Source: an uncultured Sphingomonadaceae bacterium
GTDB lineage: Bacteria; Pseudomonadota; Alphaproteobacteria; Sphingomonadales; Sphingomonadaceae
Assembly (NCBI GenBank): GCA_947503245.1
Contig: CANNCV010000001.1
Location: 62,001 to 126,000 of the forward strand
Length of the DNA stretch: 64,000 nucleotides
Direction: 5' to 3'
The notes beneath the pieces are model-generated. The model was not told the DNA's origin, did no database searches, and saw only the letters and a program-made list of their open reading frames with translations. Position 1 is the stretch's first letter, and each line of letters starts with the position of its first letter. The translations under genes were made by a program, and so were the position numbers. Of the stretch, positions 9,241 through 18,680 are shown in pieces.

Positions 9241-10725
9241 TCAGCCAGCGCCTTGTGTTGATGTCAGCACCGAAGCAACTGCGCTGCGCCAACCCGCCAT
9301 GCGGGCATCGCGTGAAGCGCCATCCATTGCCGGTGTAAAGACCTGTCCACCAGCCCGCATTTGGGCAGCGCTGCCAAGATCAGGATATAAACCAGCACCT
9401 AAGGCCGCCAGCATGGCAGCGCCGAGCGCAGTGGTCTCGACAAATTGCGGACGATCGACCTCTATCGCCAAAATATCCGCTAGATCCTGGGACATCCAGC
9501 TATTGGCCACCATGCCACCATCAATGCGCAGCCTTTTCCAATCGGCCCCATCTGCTGCAAAAGCGAATTTAAGATCAGCTGTCTGATAAGACATTGCCTC
9601 CAATGCGGCGCGAACAATATGGGCCTTGGTCGCCGAGAAGCTGAGGCCTGAAATCGCCGCACGGGCATCTGCTTGCCAATAAGGTGCACCTAAACCTGAT
9701 AAAGCAGGGACGATATATACTCCGGCATTGTCCGCAACGGACTGCGCCAGTGCCTCGCTTTCATCCGCACTGACAATCATACCCAATTGGTCACGCAGCC
9801 ATTGCATAAGGCTACCCGCAACAAACACGGACCCTTCCAAAGCATAATGGCGCTCACCATCAATTTGCCATCCAATGGTGGACAATATGCGGTGCGCAGA
9901 GTGGCGGCGTTTCAGCCCCGTATAGCTTAGCACAAATGCTCCTGTGCCATAGGTCGCCTTGGTGTCGCCCTCTTCAAAACAGGCCTGCCCTATCGTTGCG
10001 GCCTGTTGATCGCCTGCCATGCCGCAAATGGCGATAGGCGCATCAAAAATACCTTCTGCTGTTTCAGCAAAACGGCCACTGCAATCAGTGATTTCTGGTA
10101 ATATCTCCATCGGCACGCCAAATAATGCGCATAATTCTGCATCCCATCGGCCATTATCAATGTCCATCAGGGCAGTGCGTGCTGCGTTACTGGCATCTGT
10201 AATATGCAGGCCGCCCGTTAGACGAAAGACCAGATAACTCTCCACCGTACCAACCGCCAAATTATCGCCAGCTTCGCGCAGCTGCGGCCAATGCTCCAGC
10301 GCCCAACCGATTTTGCTACCGGAAAAATAGGGATCGAGCAGCAAGCCTGTTCTCTGTTGCACAACCGTTTCGTGCCCTTCAGCCTTGAGATTATCGCAAA
10401 TAGAGGCTGTACGGCGGTCCTGCCAGACAATGGCCGGGCAGAGCGGTTCACCCGTTTGGCGATCCCAGAATATGATGGTCTCGCGCTGATTGGTGATGCC
10501 GATGGACGCGATATTCGCTCCACCTCCAGCTTTTTCAACCATCGCCCTTGTTGCTGCAAGACTATATTCCCAGATTTCCGATGCATCATGCTCGACCCGG
10601 CCAGGCTCCGGATAATTTTGAGTCAAAGCATGTTGCGCGCTGCCCAATTCCTGACCATCAGCGGCAAATAGCATTGCGCGCGTAGAGGTGGTGCCTTCAT
10701 CAATCACCAATATTTTTTCGGCCAT
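9241..10725 (-). CDS. glpK: Glycerol kinase
   Basis: This FGGY-family kinase phosphorylates glycerol to sn-glycerol 3-phosphate with ATP. The 494-residue protein shows the N-terminal phosphate loop DEGTTSTRAMLF, the substrate region ITNQRET with WQDRRT, and the ATPase-fold C-terminus with the family motif ALGAAMLAALG. The ATG is preceded by GAGGACA. No glpF or glpD is adjacent, which is unusual for a glycerol operon; the only linked gene is the hydrolase-fold protein downstream. Uptake and dehydrogenation are presumably encoded elsewhere. Confidence 0.95.
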   Translation of the reverse strand: MAEKILVIDEGTTSTRAMLFAADGQELGSAQHALTQNYPEPGRVEHDASEIWEYSLAATRAMVEKAGGGANIASIGITNQRETIIFWDRQTGEPLCPAIVWQDRRTASICDNLKAEGHETVVQQRTGLLLDPYFSGSKIGWALEHWPQLREAGDNLAVGTVESYLVFRLTGGLHITDASNAARTALMDIDNGRWDAELCALFGVPMEILPEITDCSGRFAETAEGIFDAPIAICGMAGDQQAATIGQACFEEGDTKATYGTGAFVLSYTGLKRRHSAHRILSTIGWQIDGERHYALEGSVFVAGSLMQWLRDQLGMIVSADESEALAQSVADNAGVYIVPALSGLGAPYWQADARAAISGLSFSATKAHIVRAALEAMSYQTADLKFAFAADGADWKRLRIDGGMVANSWMSQDLADILAIEVDRPQFVETTALGAAMLAALGAGLYPDLGSAAQMRAGGQVFTPAMDGASRDARMAGWRSAVASVLTSTQGAG

Positions 10726-10923
10726 TATGTCCTCTTATCCATCATCCGGGCTATGGGTTCTTCACAAACTTCTCACCACCGTTTTACAGATGTGGCATGC
10801 AGGTCATTGACTGGCAAGCAGGATATTTGCGCTTTTGTCTGCCTTTTCTTCCGCCTTTACGGCGAAGCCATCTTAATCAAAATTAACACATTCTTTGCAC
10901 TCAATAGCTATGTACAAGCGGTT

Positions 10924-11451
10924 ATGTCTAAAGCCCCCCGCCTTTTGACCATATTGCTCGGCTTGCCTTTGTTGCTGACACCATTGCAGGCCAGCCCGCA
11001 ATGTCGGCTGTGCACAGCCGATGAACAGGCGCGTCAGCAGGAACGCTCTGAAGCATCGACGCCCCTACGGGTAGTGATTGAGGCCGACATAAAATTCAGC
11101 AGATTGGCATTAAACGGCTCATCCGGCGAAGCGCGGCTGGATGAAAATAGCGGCATTACCCGCACCGATGGCGGACTGATTAATTTGGGCGGACTTTCAC
11201 TAACGGGGTCTGCGCGTGTTACTGGTGAGCCTGGCCGTGCAGTGCGTATTGATTTGCCAGACCAAGTGCGCATGGTTAACCAAACTGGTGATCCAGCAGA
11301 ACTTACTAACCTTAGAACCAATTTGCCAGCTCATCCGCGTCTTAATCAGGATGGTGCATTGTCTTTCCGCTTTTCAGGCACTCTGCGCGTGAACAGCGCT
11401 AGTGGTGGAAATTACCGCGGACGCATCCCGATCACTGCCGAATATGAATGA
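10924..11451 (+). CDS. DUF4402-type secreted protein
   Basis: The track ORF begins at 10753, but residues before the ATG at 10924 are not signal-like. From 10924 the protein (175 residues) starts with a basic N-terminus and a hydrophobic core (LLTILLGLPLLLTPLQAS), a standard Sec signal. After a short Cys pair (CRLC) comes a beta-rich domain with conserved Gly/Asn turns (SGEARLDENSGITRTDGGLINLGG), which resembles DUF4402, a family related to fimbrial or surface proteins. It is divergent from glpK and monocistronic. The function is unknown and the family call is moderately sure. Confidence 0.65.
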   Translation: MSKAPRLLTILLGLPLLLTPLQASPQCRLCTADEQARQQERSEASTPLRVVIEADIKFSRLALNGSSGEARLDENSGITRTDGGLINLGGLSLTGSARVTGEPGRAVRIDLPDQVRMVNQTGDPAELTNLRTNLPAHPRLNQDGALSFRFSGTLRVNSASGGNYRGRIPITAEYE

Positions 11452-11499
11452 GCTGAAGCGCAATTAGCAACTAAGCCGCTCCAACAAAGTTTCACTCTA

Positions 11500-12528
11500 T
11501 CAGCGCCGCTTGCTGCGCGCCGCATTAATGGCGATGGCTGTGCACTCCTGGGTTAGCAAACGGATTGCATCCTGGCTGCTCTGCATCATACGCCCATGCA
11601 AATCGATCAAACGTTCTGTCAGCCGCGCAACAGCTGCAGGGCGCCATCTTTGCAATTGCATTTGCACATTCGATTTTTCTTTGGGGAATATTCCTGCATA
11701 TTGGATAGCTTTATTATTGTCTTGGCCAGCGCGAATAGCTGTATGGATTTGCCCCAGCTTTGCCGCCCGTGCTTCCAATGCGCGAAGCAATAATATGGGC
11801 TGCAGACTGCCATCACTTAGCCGCGCCAACTGTGCGGGTAATTGCGCCATCTGACCTGACATGATGGCGTTGAGCGCTGGCGCAAGTGCATCCTCATCAG
11901 TCTCAGCAGCCAGTTGGGCCATAACGACATTATCGACCGTTTTGCGGCCGCCCGGCTCGGCATCCAGATAGAGCGCAATCTTCTCAACCTCAATGCCTGC
12001 CAATCGCCGGTCCAATCGCGTATATCGTGCAATCGACTCGGCTATCTCACGCGGCATGGCCAGTCCTTTTTCCTGCGCCATTGCCCGGATAGACTGCGCA
12101 ACGTGGCCTAATTCGGGTTGATAGCTGATACATCCCAAAGCATATTTGTCGCTCGCGACCAGCTTTGCCGTGGCAGACTTATCGGTAATACCGGACAGCT
12201 GTACAATGACAGGGTTTTCAACTTTTTCAGCTTCTAACAACATGGTAATCGCGGTCCTGCATTCCTCACCTTTACCCACGACAAATAATGTTCTTTTATC
12301 ACCAAATAGGGATAAGGATGCAGCTTCTTGTACCAGAGATGCTGGATCTTCTTTTAATTGCGCGCCGCTAATATCCACTTTCTCTGCATCTTTGCCCAGA
12401 TGCAAACGCGTCTTTTGCGCCAGAGCAGCACTATTTGCCTCATCCGCACCATAGAATAGAAACAATCTGATATCCGGGCCTGCTTTTGCCAAAGCCCCAT
12501 TAAATTGATCGGATTTGACTTTCGCCAT
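11500..12528 (-). CDS. holA: DNA polymerase III delta subunit
   Basis: HolA is the clamp-loader wrench that opens the beta sliding clamp. The 342-residue length and the pattern fit: an N-terminal AAA+-like domain (FLFYGADEANSAALA), the region LFGDKRTLFVVG, and the helical C-terminal domain with the KNNVQ-like lid (FPKEKSNVQMQLQRW). It ends the leuS-lptE-holA cluster, a common alphaproteobacterial arrangement, and starts 15 bp after lptE. Confidence 0.92.
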   Translation of the reverse strand: MAKVKSDQFNGALAKAGPDIRLFLFYGADEANSAALAQKTRLHLGKDAEKVDISGAQLKEDPASLVQEAASLSLFGDKRTLFVVGKGEECRTAITMLLEAEKVENPVIVQLSGITDKSATAKLVASDKYALGCISYQPELGHVAQSIRAMAQEKGLAMPREIAESIARYTRLDRRLAGIEVEKIALYLDAEPGGRKTVDNVVMAQLAAETDEDALAPALNAIMSGQMAQLPAQLARLSDGSLQPILLLRALEARAAKLGQIHTAIRAGQDNNKAIQYAGIFPKEKSNVQMQLQRWRPAAVARLTERLIDLHGRMMQSSQDAIRLLTQECTAIAINAARSKRR

Positions 12529-12542
12529 AACCTCGCCAGCCC

Positions 12543-13034
12543 TTATTGTTCGCGGGCAAAAAGCGAAAGGCGCGTAACAATCTGGCTAGACACTTCGCGA
12601 GAGAGATTCTCCAGCGCGGTATTCTCTGCCGCAATGGTGGCATATTCACTGCTAACCACATCAATACCGGCATCGGAGCCGGCTGTAGCATCAAGCACAG
12701 TCTCACCAGTCGCAATATCAACCAGCTGATAGCGTGCGCGCAATGAGCGCCGTTCACGTGTGATAATGTCATTGGCAATAACGCCAAAGCCCTCAATCCG
12801 GTCATCCAGTCGAACCACAAGCCGATAGCGCGCAGCGTCACCAGAAACGGGCGCCAATTGATCGCTCAATTCATTGCGTACCAACCAACCCGCCTGACCC
12901 TCTATCGGATCAATCACAACCTGCCCCAATTGCTGGGCAACAACGCCCTGTGTACCGCCAGAATATAGCGGCTGTAAGCCACAGGCGGAAAGACTGGCCA
13001 TCATGGCCGTTATCAGGACAATGCGAATCATCAT
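12543..13034 (-). CDS. lptE: LPS-assembly lipoprotein LptE
   Basis: LptE plugs the LptD barrel in the outer membrane and helps insert lipopolysaccharide. The protein has 163 residues, a short lipoprotein signal ending in LSAC followed by the typical GLQPLYSGG, and a compact alpha/beta domain. Its ATG overlaps the leuS stop (ATGA), and holA follows. Two adjacent ATG codons start the frame, so the first Met is ambiguous by one residue. Position between leuS and holA supports the call strongly because sequence conservation in this family is weak. Confidence 0.88.
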   Translation of the reverse strand: MMIRIVLITAMMASLSACGLQPLYSGGTQGVVAQQLGQVVIDPIEGQAGWLVRNELSDQLAPVSGDAARYRLVVRLDDRIEGFGVIANDIITRERRSLRARYQLVDIATGETVLDATAGSDAGIDVVSSEYATIAAENTALENLSREVSSQIVTRLSLFAREQ

Positions 13035-15592
13035 ATTACAATATTGACCAACCTGTCTGGCACCACAATCACCTTGCGAATAGTTGCTCCGTCAATGAAA
13101 CGCTGCACCTTCTCACTGGCAAGTGCAAGGGCTTCTGTCTCATCTTTGGGCAATCCCTTGGCAATGGTCAGCGTGTCGCGCAGCTTACCTTTTACCTGAA
13201 TGGCGATGGTCACTTCATCATCAACCAGCCATTTCGCGTCCGCCACGGGCCATGCCGCATTGGCGATCAGCCCATCTGCATCCATCTCCATCTCCATCCA
13301 TGCCTCTTCGGCCAGATGCGGAGTCATTGGCGCAACCATCAACAGCAACGCACGAATCGCCGCATTGCGATCAATGGAAGATTGCGATTTTTCAATCGCT
13401 GTGGCCAGTGTGAAGATGCGTGCGACCGCTTTGTTAAACGCAAGAGCTTCAATATCCTCTGTCACACCGGCAATGGCTTTGTGCAGAGTGCGCAACAGAT
13501 CTTTATCCTGACCGGCTTCGCCTGCAGCGTCATTATCCAGCATTTGCGCGATGCGCCAAACGCGCTGCACCAATCGCCAACTGCCCTCAATACCTGCTTC
13601 AGACCACGGCAGATCGCGCTCTGGCGGGCTGTCTGACAGCATAAACCAGCGTACGGCATCTGCGCCATATTGATCAACAATCGGTTCAGGGTCGATGACA
13701 TTCTTCTTCGATTTCGACATTTTGATCACGCGGCCAACCTCAACCGGCTGACCATCGCTATTCAATATTGCGCCATCGGCACTGCGTGTCACATCATCGG
13801 GACCAAAGAAATCGGGTTTCAAACCCTCACCTTTGTCCCGGCTATATGTTTCATGCGTTACCATGCCTTGTGTGAACAGGCTGTCAAACGGCTCGGCAAC
13901 ATCCAACAGGCCGATATGCTTCAGCGCCCTTGTCCAAAAACGCGCATAGAGAAGATGCAAAATCGCATGCTCAATACCGCCAATATATTGCCCAACCGGC
14001 AGCCATTGCGCCACTTCTGCGGCATCAAATGGCTTGTCATCGGGCTGGCTGGCAAAGCGCAGAAAATACCAGCTGGAATCTGCAAATGTATCCAGCGTAT
14101 CAGTCTCTCGCCGCGCTGCCTTGCCGCATTGCGGGCAATCAACATCTTTCCATGTTGGGTGACGGTCGAGCGGATTGCCGGGCACATCAAAGCTGACATC
14201 CTCTGGCAGCGTCACCGGCAATTGGTCTTTGGGAACAGGCACCGCGCCGCAATCTTCACAATGGATGACAGGGATAGGCGTGCCCCAATAGCGTTGGCGT
14301 GAAACGCCCCAATCGCGCAGCCGCCATACGGTTGAGCCCTTGCCCCAGCCTTCGGACTCCGCACGGTCAATGACCGCTTTTTGCGCGTCCTGCACTGTCA
14401 TGCCGGTCAAAAATTCCGAATTTACGATGGTACCGGGGCCAGTATAAGCCTCATCGCCATCAAATTGTGCATCCGATGCGTCACCATCACTGACGACGCG
14501 CCGAACCGGCAGATCATATTTGCGGGCAAAGTCCAGATCACGCTGGTCATGCGCTGGCACGCCAAATACCGCGCCAGTGCCATAGCCCATCAGCACAAAA
14601 TTGGCGACATAGACGGGCAATTGCCAATTGGGGTCGAGCGGATGGACCGCTTTCAATCCAGTGTCAAAACCGCGTTTTTCCTGCGTTTCCACTTCCGCAG
14701 CTGCCGTGCCTGTGCGGCGGCACTCCTCTGCAAATGCGGCAAGCTCTGCATTATCTTGCGCCAAAGCCAGCGCCAAAGGATGATCTGCCGCAACGGCAAC
14801 AAAGCTGGCGCCATAAATTGTATCAGGCCGCGTTGAAAATACGTCGATATTCTGATGCTCGCCTGCTTTTTCAGCAAGCGTAAAACCGAAAGTCAGACCT
14901 TGTGATTTGCCAATCCAGTTTTCCTGCATGGTGCGGACTTTTTCTGGCCAGCCTTTCAGATCATCAAGACCGGACAGCAAGTCATCGGCAAATTGGGTTA
15001 TTTTCAAAAACCATTGGTTAAGCTTGCGCTTTTCCACCAAAGCGCCGGAACGCCAACCGCGGCCATCAATAACCTGTTCATTAGCCAATACCGTGTGATC
15101 TACCGGATCCCAGTTTACCGCACTTTCCTTACGATAAACCAGACCGGCCGCCAGCATGTCGAGGAATAAGGCTTGCTCATGGCCGTAATAATCCGGCTCA
15201 CATGTCGCCAGTTCACGGCTCCAGTCAAAAGCAAAGCCCAGCCGCTTTAGCTGACTGCGCATATTCGCAATGTTTTGGCGCGTCCATCCGCCGGGGTGCA
15301 CCCCCTTTTCCATCGCCGCATTTTCTGCCGGCATACCAAAAGCATCCCAGCCCATGGGGTGCAGCACTTCATTGCCGCGCATCCGTTCAAATCTGGCCAG
15401 CACATCGCCCATGGTGTAATTGCGCACATGGCCCATATGGATGCGCCCCGATGGATAGGGGAACATTTCCAATATATATTTTTTCGGTTTGTCGCTGTTG
15501 CTGTCCGCCTGGAATGTCGCTTCGGCATCCCACTTTTTTTGCCAGCGTGTATCCGCTGCCAGCGGATTGAAACGCTCTGTCCCTGCTGTCAT
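13031..15592 (-). CDS. leuS: Leucyl-tRNA synthetase
   Basis: This class Ia synthetase of 853 residues charges tRNA-Leu. The HIGH motif lies in [19 protein letters not shown], the editing (CP1) domain carries the Thr-rich [10 protein letters not shown] segment, and the KMSKS loop is [14 protein letters not shown]. The C-terminal anticodon-binding and tail domains are complete. It begins the leuS-lptE-holA cluster. No T-box or leader structure is visible in the 51-bp gap to the upstream gene. Confidence 0.97.
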   Translation of the reverse strand: MTAGTERFNPLAADTRWQKKWDAEATFQADSNSDKPKKYILEMFPYPSGRIHMGHVRNYTMGDVLARFERMRGNEVLHPMGWDAFGMPAENAAMEKGVHPGGWTRQNIANMRSQLKRLGFAFDWSRELATCEPDYYGHEQALFLDMLAAGLVYRKESAVNWDPVDHTVLANEQVIDGRGWRSGALVEKRKLNQWFLKITQFADDLLSGLDDLKGWPEKVRTMQENWIGKSQGLTFGFTLAEKAGEHQNIDVFSTRPDTIYGASFVAVAADHPLALALAQDNAELAAFAEECRRTGTAAAEVETQEKRGFDTGLKAVHPLDPNWQLPVYVANFVLMGYGTGAVFGVPAHDQRDLDFARKYDLPVRRVVSDGDASDAQFDGDEAYTGPGTIVNSEFLTGMTVQDAQKAVIDRAESEGWGKGSTVWRLRDWGVSRQRYWGTPIPVIHCEDCGAVPVPKDQLPVTLPEDVSFDVPGNPLDRHPTWKDVDCPQCGKAARRETDTLDTFADSSWYFLRFASQPDDKPFDAAEVAQWLPVGQYIGGIEHAILHLLYARFWTRALKHIGLLDVAEPFDSLFTQGMVTHETYSRDKGEGLKPDFFGPDDVTRSADGAILNSDGQPVEVGRVIKMSKSKKNVIDPEPIVDQYGADAVRWFMLSDSPPERDLPWSEAGIEGSWRLVQRVWRIAQMLDNDAAGEAGQDKDLLRTLHKAIAGVTEDIEALAFNKAVARIFTLATAIEKSQSSIDRNAAIRALLLMVAPMTPHLAEEAWMEMEMDADGLIANAAWPVADAKWLVDDEVTIAIQVKGKLRDTLTIAKGLPKDETEALALASEKVQRFIDGATIRKVIVVPDRLVNIVI

Positions 15593-15643
15593 CTTTTGCC
15601 CCGATATGGGTGTTCAACACATTGTGCGCGTGGTTAGCGCGGT

Positions 15644-16111
15644 TTAATTTACAATAGCCGTACGACGCAGATCGCGGGCACGCGTTAGAATAATCTGTTC
15701 CAGCTTTTGCACTGTTGCTGCCTTAACCGGCGCATCGACCCAACCGCCGCCTTGCGCTATCTGGCGCGATGCTGCAACGCGCAGCGCATCAGCACGCAAA
15801 TCCTGATCCAATATCGAAACCGTGATTTTTACACGCTCATTGGGATTATCTGGTGTCGCATACCAGTCCGTGACGATCACCCCGCCCGCACTATCTGCGG
15901 TAACCAATGGTGCAAAAGATACCGTATCCAATGAAGCGCGCCACAAAAAGCCATTAACGCCAATCTGCGTAATCCGTGTTTCCACAACATCGGCTTTGGG
16001 TTTATCACCGCCGCCACATGCCGCCAGAAATACAGACACGGTGCCGATCATGAGTGCGGTTTTTGCTTTGCTGATATTGTTTTTTAAAGATCCGGCTACT
16101 GACAACGACAT
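15644..16111 (-). CDS. DUF3576 domain lipoprotein
   Basis: The start at 16111 is chosen because AGGAG lies eight bases upstream; the track start at 16141 has no such signal. The 155-residue protein has a hydrophobic signal ending in LAAC followed by Gly-Gly-Gly-Asp, so it should be a lipoprotein. The body (RITQIGVNGFLWRASLDT, WYATPDNPNERVKI, LRADALRVAASRQ) matches DUF3576, an uncharacterised alphaproteobacterial family usually found upstream of leuS, as here. The spacing of 51 bp allows read-through into leuS. A 7-bp inverted repeat lies just upstream in the leader. Confidence 0.82.
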   Translation of the reverse strand: MSLSVAGSLKNNISKAKTALMIGTVSVFLAACGGGDKPKADVVETRITQIGVNGFLWRASLDTVSFAPLVTADSAGGVIVTDWYATPDNPNERVKITVSILDQDLRADALRVAASRQIAQGGGWVDAPVKAATVQKLEQIILTRARDLRRTAIVN

Positions 16112-16561
16112 GGACCTGACTCCTGCATATATGTTGGCCATAAGAGCATAAGGCCAACTGGCCCCGAAACATTCTTATGGCGAAATTCATTTCGGCACTT
16201 TCGCACGGCTTTTAGATAGGGTTGGCCGGTACAGCAAGTGCAATGCGTCACACCGTCCACCAAATGCTCCCTTTCCAGCGCAAAAATCACCATATCGGGC
16301 CTGACTATAATATGAATATGAGCCAGAATGCCGCTATCAGCATAAATTCCGCTCTTCTCTTTGGTTCATTCACCAATGGCTAATATTGATTTTGGCATAT
16401 TCTGCCCAAGGTGAGATTATCAGCATTGGCAACAATGTTGCGCAATTCTGCGTCAAATATGTGTGACAATTGCAACAATACGTAACGAAAAGGGATAAGT
16501 AACGATTCAGTCAGTGCAATCGAACCATATATGATCTAATGATGATGCAAGGAGTAGGTTA
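16112..16561. other. 450-bp divergent intergenic region
   Basis: This region separates the DUF3576 gene from the plus-strand outer-membrane candidate. It holds a 7-bp inverted repeat at 16133-16158, a short palindrome GCAACAATGTTGC near 16427, and AAGGAG before the ATG at 16562. No ORF or stable RNA is supported. Confidence 0.5.
16133..16158. repeat. Inverted repeat in the DUF3576 leader
   Basis: GTTGGCC and GGCCAAC form a perfect 7-bp inverted repeat separated by 12 bases, 22-47 bases upstream of the DUF3576 ATG. It could be a protein-binding site or an RNA hairpin in the 5' leader. No T run follows, so a terminator is unlikely. Confidence 0.6.
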
Positions 16562-17296
16562 ATGGCAGGAAAGATGAGGACAGCCTTGATGGCAGGTTCG
16601 CTCGTTACGGGCGTACTCATTGTCGTGCCTTCCGTCAGCCTTGCATCAGATATTGACCTTGATGAGAAAACATTTTCTCTCAACCTCAGTGGAAATCTGG
16701 TTCCTTTCACACCTGCGGTAATTAACGGCGAAAATAACGACGTTGTTAAGCTGAGTGAGCTGAAAGTTAATCCGGCTTTTCAATTTACCCCTGCTGATGA
16801 AGATGGTCGCGGTACACGTGCTGTGACTGTTACGGCGCGCTTGTCCGATGAAAAAGCGAGCGCGATCAATATTCGTGAAGCTATTGTGAAACCTGGCGCT
16901 GGTTCCAGAGAGCCAGTACAAATCACTCCAACAACCTATCGCTTGGGCGTTGCCAAAGGATGGCAATCTTTCGCGCTGCCGAAGACAGTGCGCAATATTG
17001 ATGTTCCAGAGCTGGGTTCTCTGGGCGCAGCTCCGTCAGCTGAGAGCAACAATAAGCCAAGCCGCTTTAGCCCGAGCATTGAACTTGATTCTACACCGCA
17101 AGTCGGCAGCACGCCGCGTACTTTTGGCGGAGAAACAAGCTATTCGGTTCAAGTCGGCGGCAGCTATAGCCTGAGCAAAAATCTGGATGTGACGGCTGGT
17201 GTCCGCTTGCGCGATGAGCGTGATCGCCTGGCACCACTGACCAACAAACAGAATGATAGTCAGGCTGTTTATGTGGGCACACAAATCCGTTTCTAA
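16562..17296 (+). CDS. Unrecognised exported protein, outer-membrane barrel candidate
   Basis: I do not recognise this 244-residue family. A signal peptide (MRTALMAGSLVTGVLIVVPSVSLAS) is followed by a region of alternating polar and hydrophobic residues, a Pro/Ser/Asn-rich linker near residues 155-190, and a C-terminus of amphipathic strands (SYSVQVGGSYSLS, LDVTAGVRLRDERD, QAVYVGTQIRF) ending in Phe. A terminal aromatic residue after an amphipathic strand is typical of outer-membrane beta-barrels. AAGGAG precedes the ATG. It faces the thiE-like gene and appears monocistronic. Its small size would allow only a few strands, so a barrel formed with partners, or a soluble beta protein, is also possible. 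Confidence 0.6.
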   Translation: MAGKMRTALMAGSLVTGVLIVVPSVSLASDIDLDEKTFSLNLSGNLVPFTPAVINGENNDVVKLSELKVNPAFQFTPADEDGRGTRAVTVTARLSDEKASAINIREAIVKPGAGSREPVQITPTTYRLGVAKGWQSFALPKTVRNIDVPELGSLGAAPSAESNNKPSRFSPSIELDSTPQVGSTPRTFGGETSYSVQVGGSYSLSKNLDVTAGVRLRDERDRLAPLTNKQNDSQAVYVGTQIRF

Positions 17297-17312
17297 ACGG
17301 CGCCTACCCTTT

Positions 17313-17909
17313 TCATTGTTGTTCTCTGGCCTTTGATAATCCGTCAATCGCTCCCCAACCATGGCAGAAATGCTCTATTTGCGCGAAGTTATCATGTGTC
17401 ACGCCGCCCAATGCGCAGACCGGCATATGGGCATGGCGACTAAGCATAGCAAAACGCACTGCCCCTAAAGCTCGCGCATCTTCATGCGTACGTGTAGCGA
17501 AAACAGGGGAGCAAAAGGCCAAATCAGCGCGCAAGCTGTTCGCTTGCCGAATCTCTGTCAAATTATGCACTGCCGCCAATCGCGTAAGTTTAGGGCCGAT
17601 TGCTCGCCCTTTCGCCAAAGCAGATGGTGACCCGTACACGCCATCCGCACCAAGACGAGTGGCAATAGAGGCATCGCCTGACCAGACACATTGCAGGGCC
17701 CTGTGCCCATATGCATTTTTTAGCTGTGTAAAGAGCCGCTGCCTCTCCGCTTGCGGTAAGTGATAGTGACGGAAAACAATGCCGGATAAAGGCGGCAAGG
17801 CAAGAATATCGCGCTCCAGCCGATGCTCGGTCCGCTTATCAGTGAAGAGCCAGATACGCGGCATAAATATATTATGCTTATGCAAACTGGGTATCTGGTC
17901 ATCAAACAT
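17313..17909 (-). CDS. ThiE/TenI-like thiamine phosphate synthase family protein
   Basis: A 198-residue TIM-barrel protein of the thiamine phosphate synthase family. Visible motifs are FTDKRTEHRL at the N-terminus, ATRLGADGVYGSPSALAK in the middle, CSPVFATRTHEDA and VCALGGV near the end. The phosphate-binding and PVF segments are family-like, but the GVHLGQ motif and the Thr-Lys pair after PVF that I expect in true ThiE are altered (GVYGSPS, ATRTHE). A TenI-like or divergent activity is therefore possible. ATG at 17909 has a weak AGGC upstream; ATG at 17864 is an alternative. It is divergent from yggS with a 21-bp gap. Confidence 0.72.
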   Translation of the reverse strand: MFDDQIPSLHKHNIFMPRIWLFTDKRTEHRLERDILALPPLSGIVFRHYHLPQAERQRLFTQLKNAYGHRALQCVWSGDASIATRLGADGVYGSPSALAKGRAIGPKLTRLAAVHNLTEIRQANSLRADLAFCSPVFATRTHEDARALGAVRFAMLSRHAHMPVCALGGVTHDNFAQIEHFCHGWGAIDGLSKAREQQ

Positions 17910-17930
17910 TTGCCTGCTATAGGGCAGAAA

Positions 17931-18629
17931 ATGAGCGATGAAAATAAAGATACAGATGTGGCAGCCACCGAGACTGGCAATGTTTTAAGCACGGTGCATG
18001 ACCATATTGCAAAACAGGCTAAACTGGCAGGGCGCAATGTTGACGACATCACCCTTATAGCCGTTAGCAAAACACGATCTGCTGACCAAATATCCCCTTT
18101 AATTAATAGCGGCCACCGTCATTTTGGCGAGAACCGCGTTCAAGAGGCCGCGGAAAAATGGCCGACGCTGCGCACATCGCATGATGATATTGTGCTGCAT
18201 ATGATCGGCCAGTTACAATCCAACAAGGCCGCGGACGCTGTGGCTCTGTTTGACATGATTCATTCGGTCGATCGCCTGTCTTTGATCAAGGCATTGGGCA
18301 AGGCCATGGCTGAGCAAGAGCGTTATATCGATTGCTTGTTACAAGTGAATATTGGCGATGAAGAGCAAAAGGGCGGCTGCGCCATTGATGATATTCAAGC
18401 TCTGTTAGATGCAGCAGATGCGCATAAAGTGCCGATTATCGGCCTTATGTGTATCCCTCCTGCTGGCCAAGAAGCTGCGCCGCATTTCGCTTTACTGGAT
18501 AAGCTGGCGAGCGAGAAAGGACTGGCTGAACGCTCAATGGGTATGTCCAGCGATTATGGCGTCGCTGTTACTTTGGGCGCGACATATGTTCGTGTCGGCA
18601 GTGCTTTATTCGGGCCGCGTGAAGGATAA
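17931..18629 (+). CDS. yggS: PLP-homeostasis protein YggS/PLPHP
   Basis: This pyridoxal-phosphate-binding protein has no known catalytic activity and controls free PLP levels, affecting amino-acid metabolism. The start at 17931 gives 232 residues; the longer track ORF adds a non-conserved 36 residues overlapping the divergent gene. The PLP lysine lies in LIAVSKTRSADQI, followed by HFGENRVQEAAEKW, WPTLR and HMIGQLQSNKA, all diagnostic. The C-terminal GMSSDYGVAV is the phosphate-binding end. Its divergent neighbour is a thiamine-related protein, but no joint pathway is evident. Confidence 0.94.
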   Translation: MSDENKDTDVAATETGNVLSTVHDHIAKQAKLAGRNVDDITLIAVSKTRSADQISPLINSGHRHFGENRVQEAAEKWPTLRTSHDDIVLHMIGQLQSNKAADAVALFDMIHSVDRLSLIKALGKAMAEQERYIDCLLQVNIGDEEQKGGCAIDDIQALLDAADAHKVPIIGLMCIPPAGQEAAPHFALLDKLASEKGLAERSMGMSSDYGVAVTLGATYVRVGSALFGPREG

Positions 18630-18635
18630 GACAGA

Positions 18636-18680
18636 CGGCACATTATGTGCCGCTTGCGACAGGTCAGTCTGTATCTGACC
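18636..18680. repeat. Two adjacent hairpins between convergent genes
   Basis: CGGCACA-tta-TGTGCCG (18636-18652) is a perfect 7-bp stem. GGTCAG-tctgtat-CTGACC (18662-18680) is a perfect 6-bp stem that overlaps the last codons of the antiporter gene. Neither has a T run on either strand. They may protect 3' ends or act as weak, factor-assisted bidirectional terminators. Confidence 0.55.

Noticed and set aside
15593-15643. T-box or leader attenuator before leuS
   Set aside because: The gap is 51 bp with no stable hairpin and T run; T-boxes are not expected in this group.
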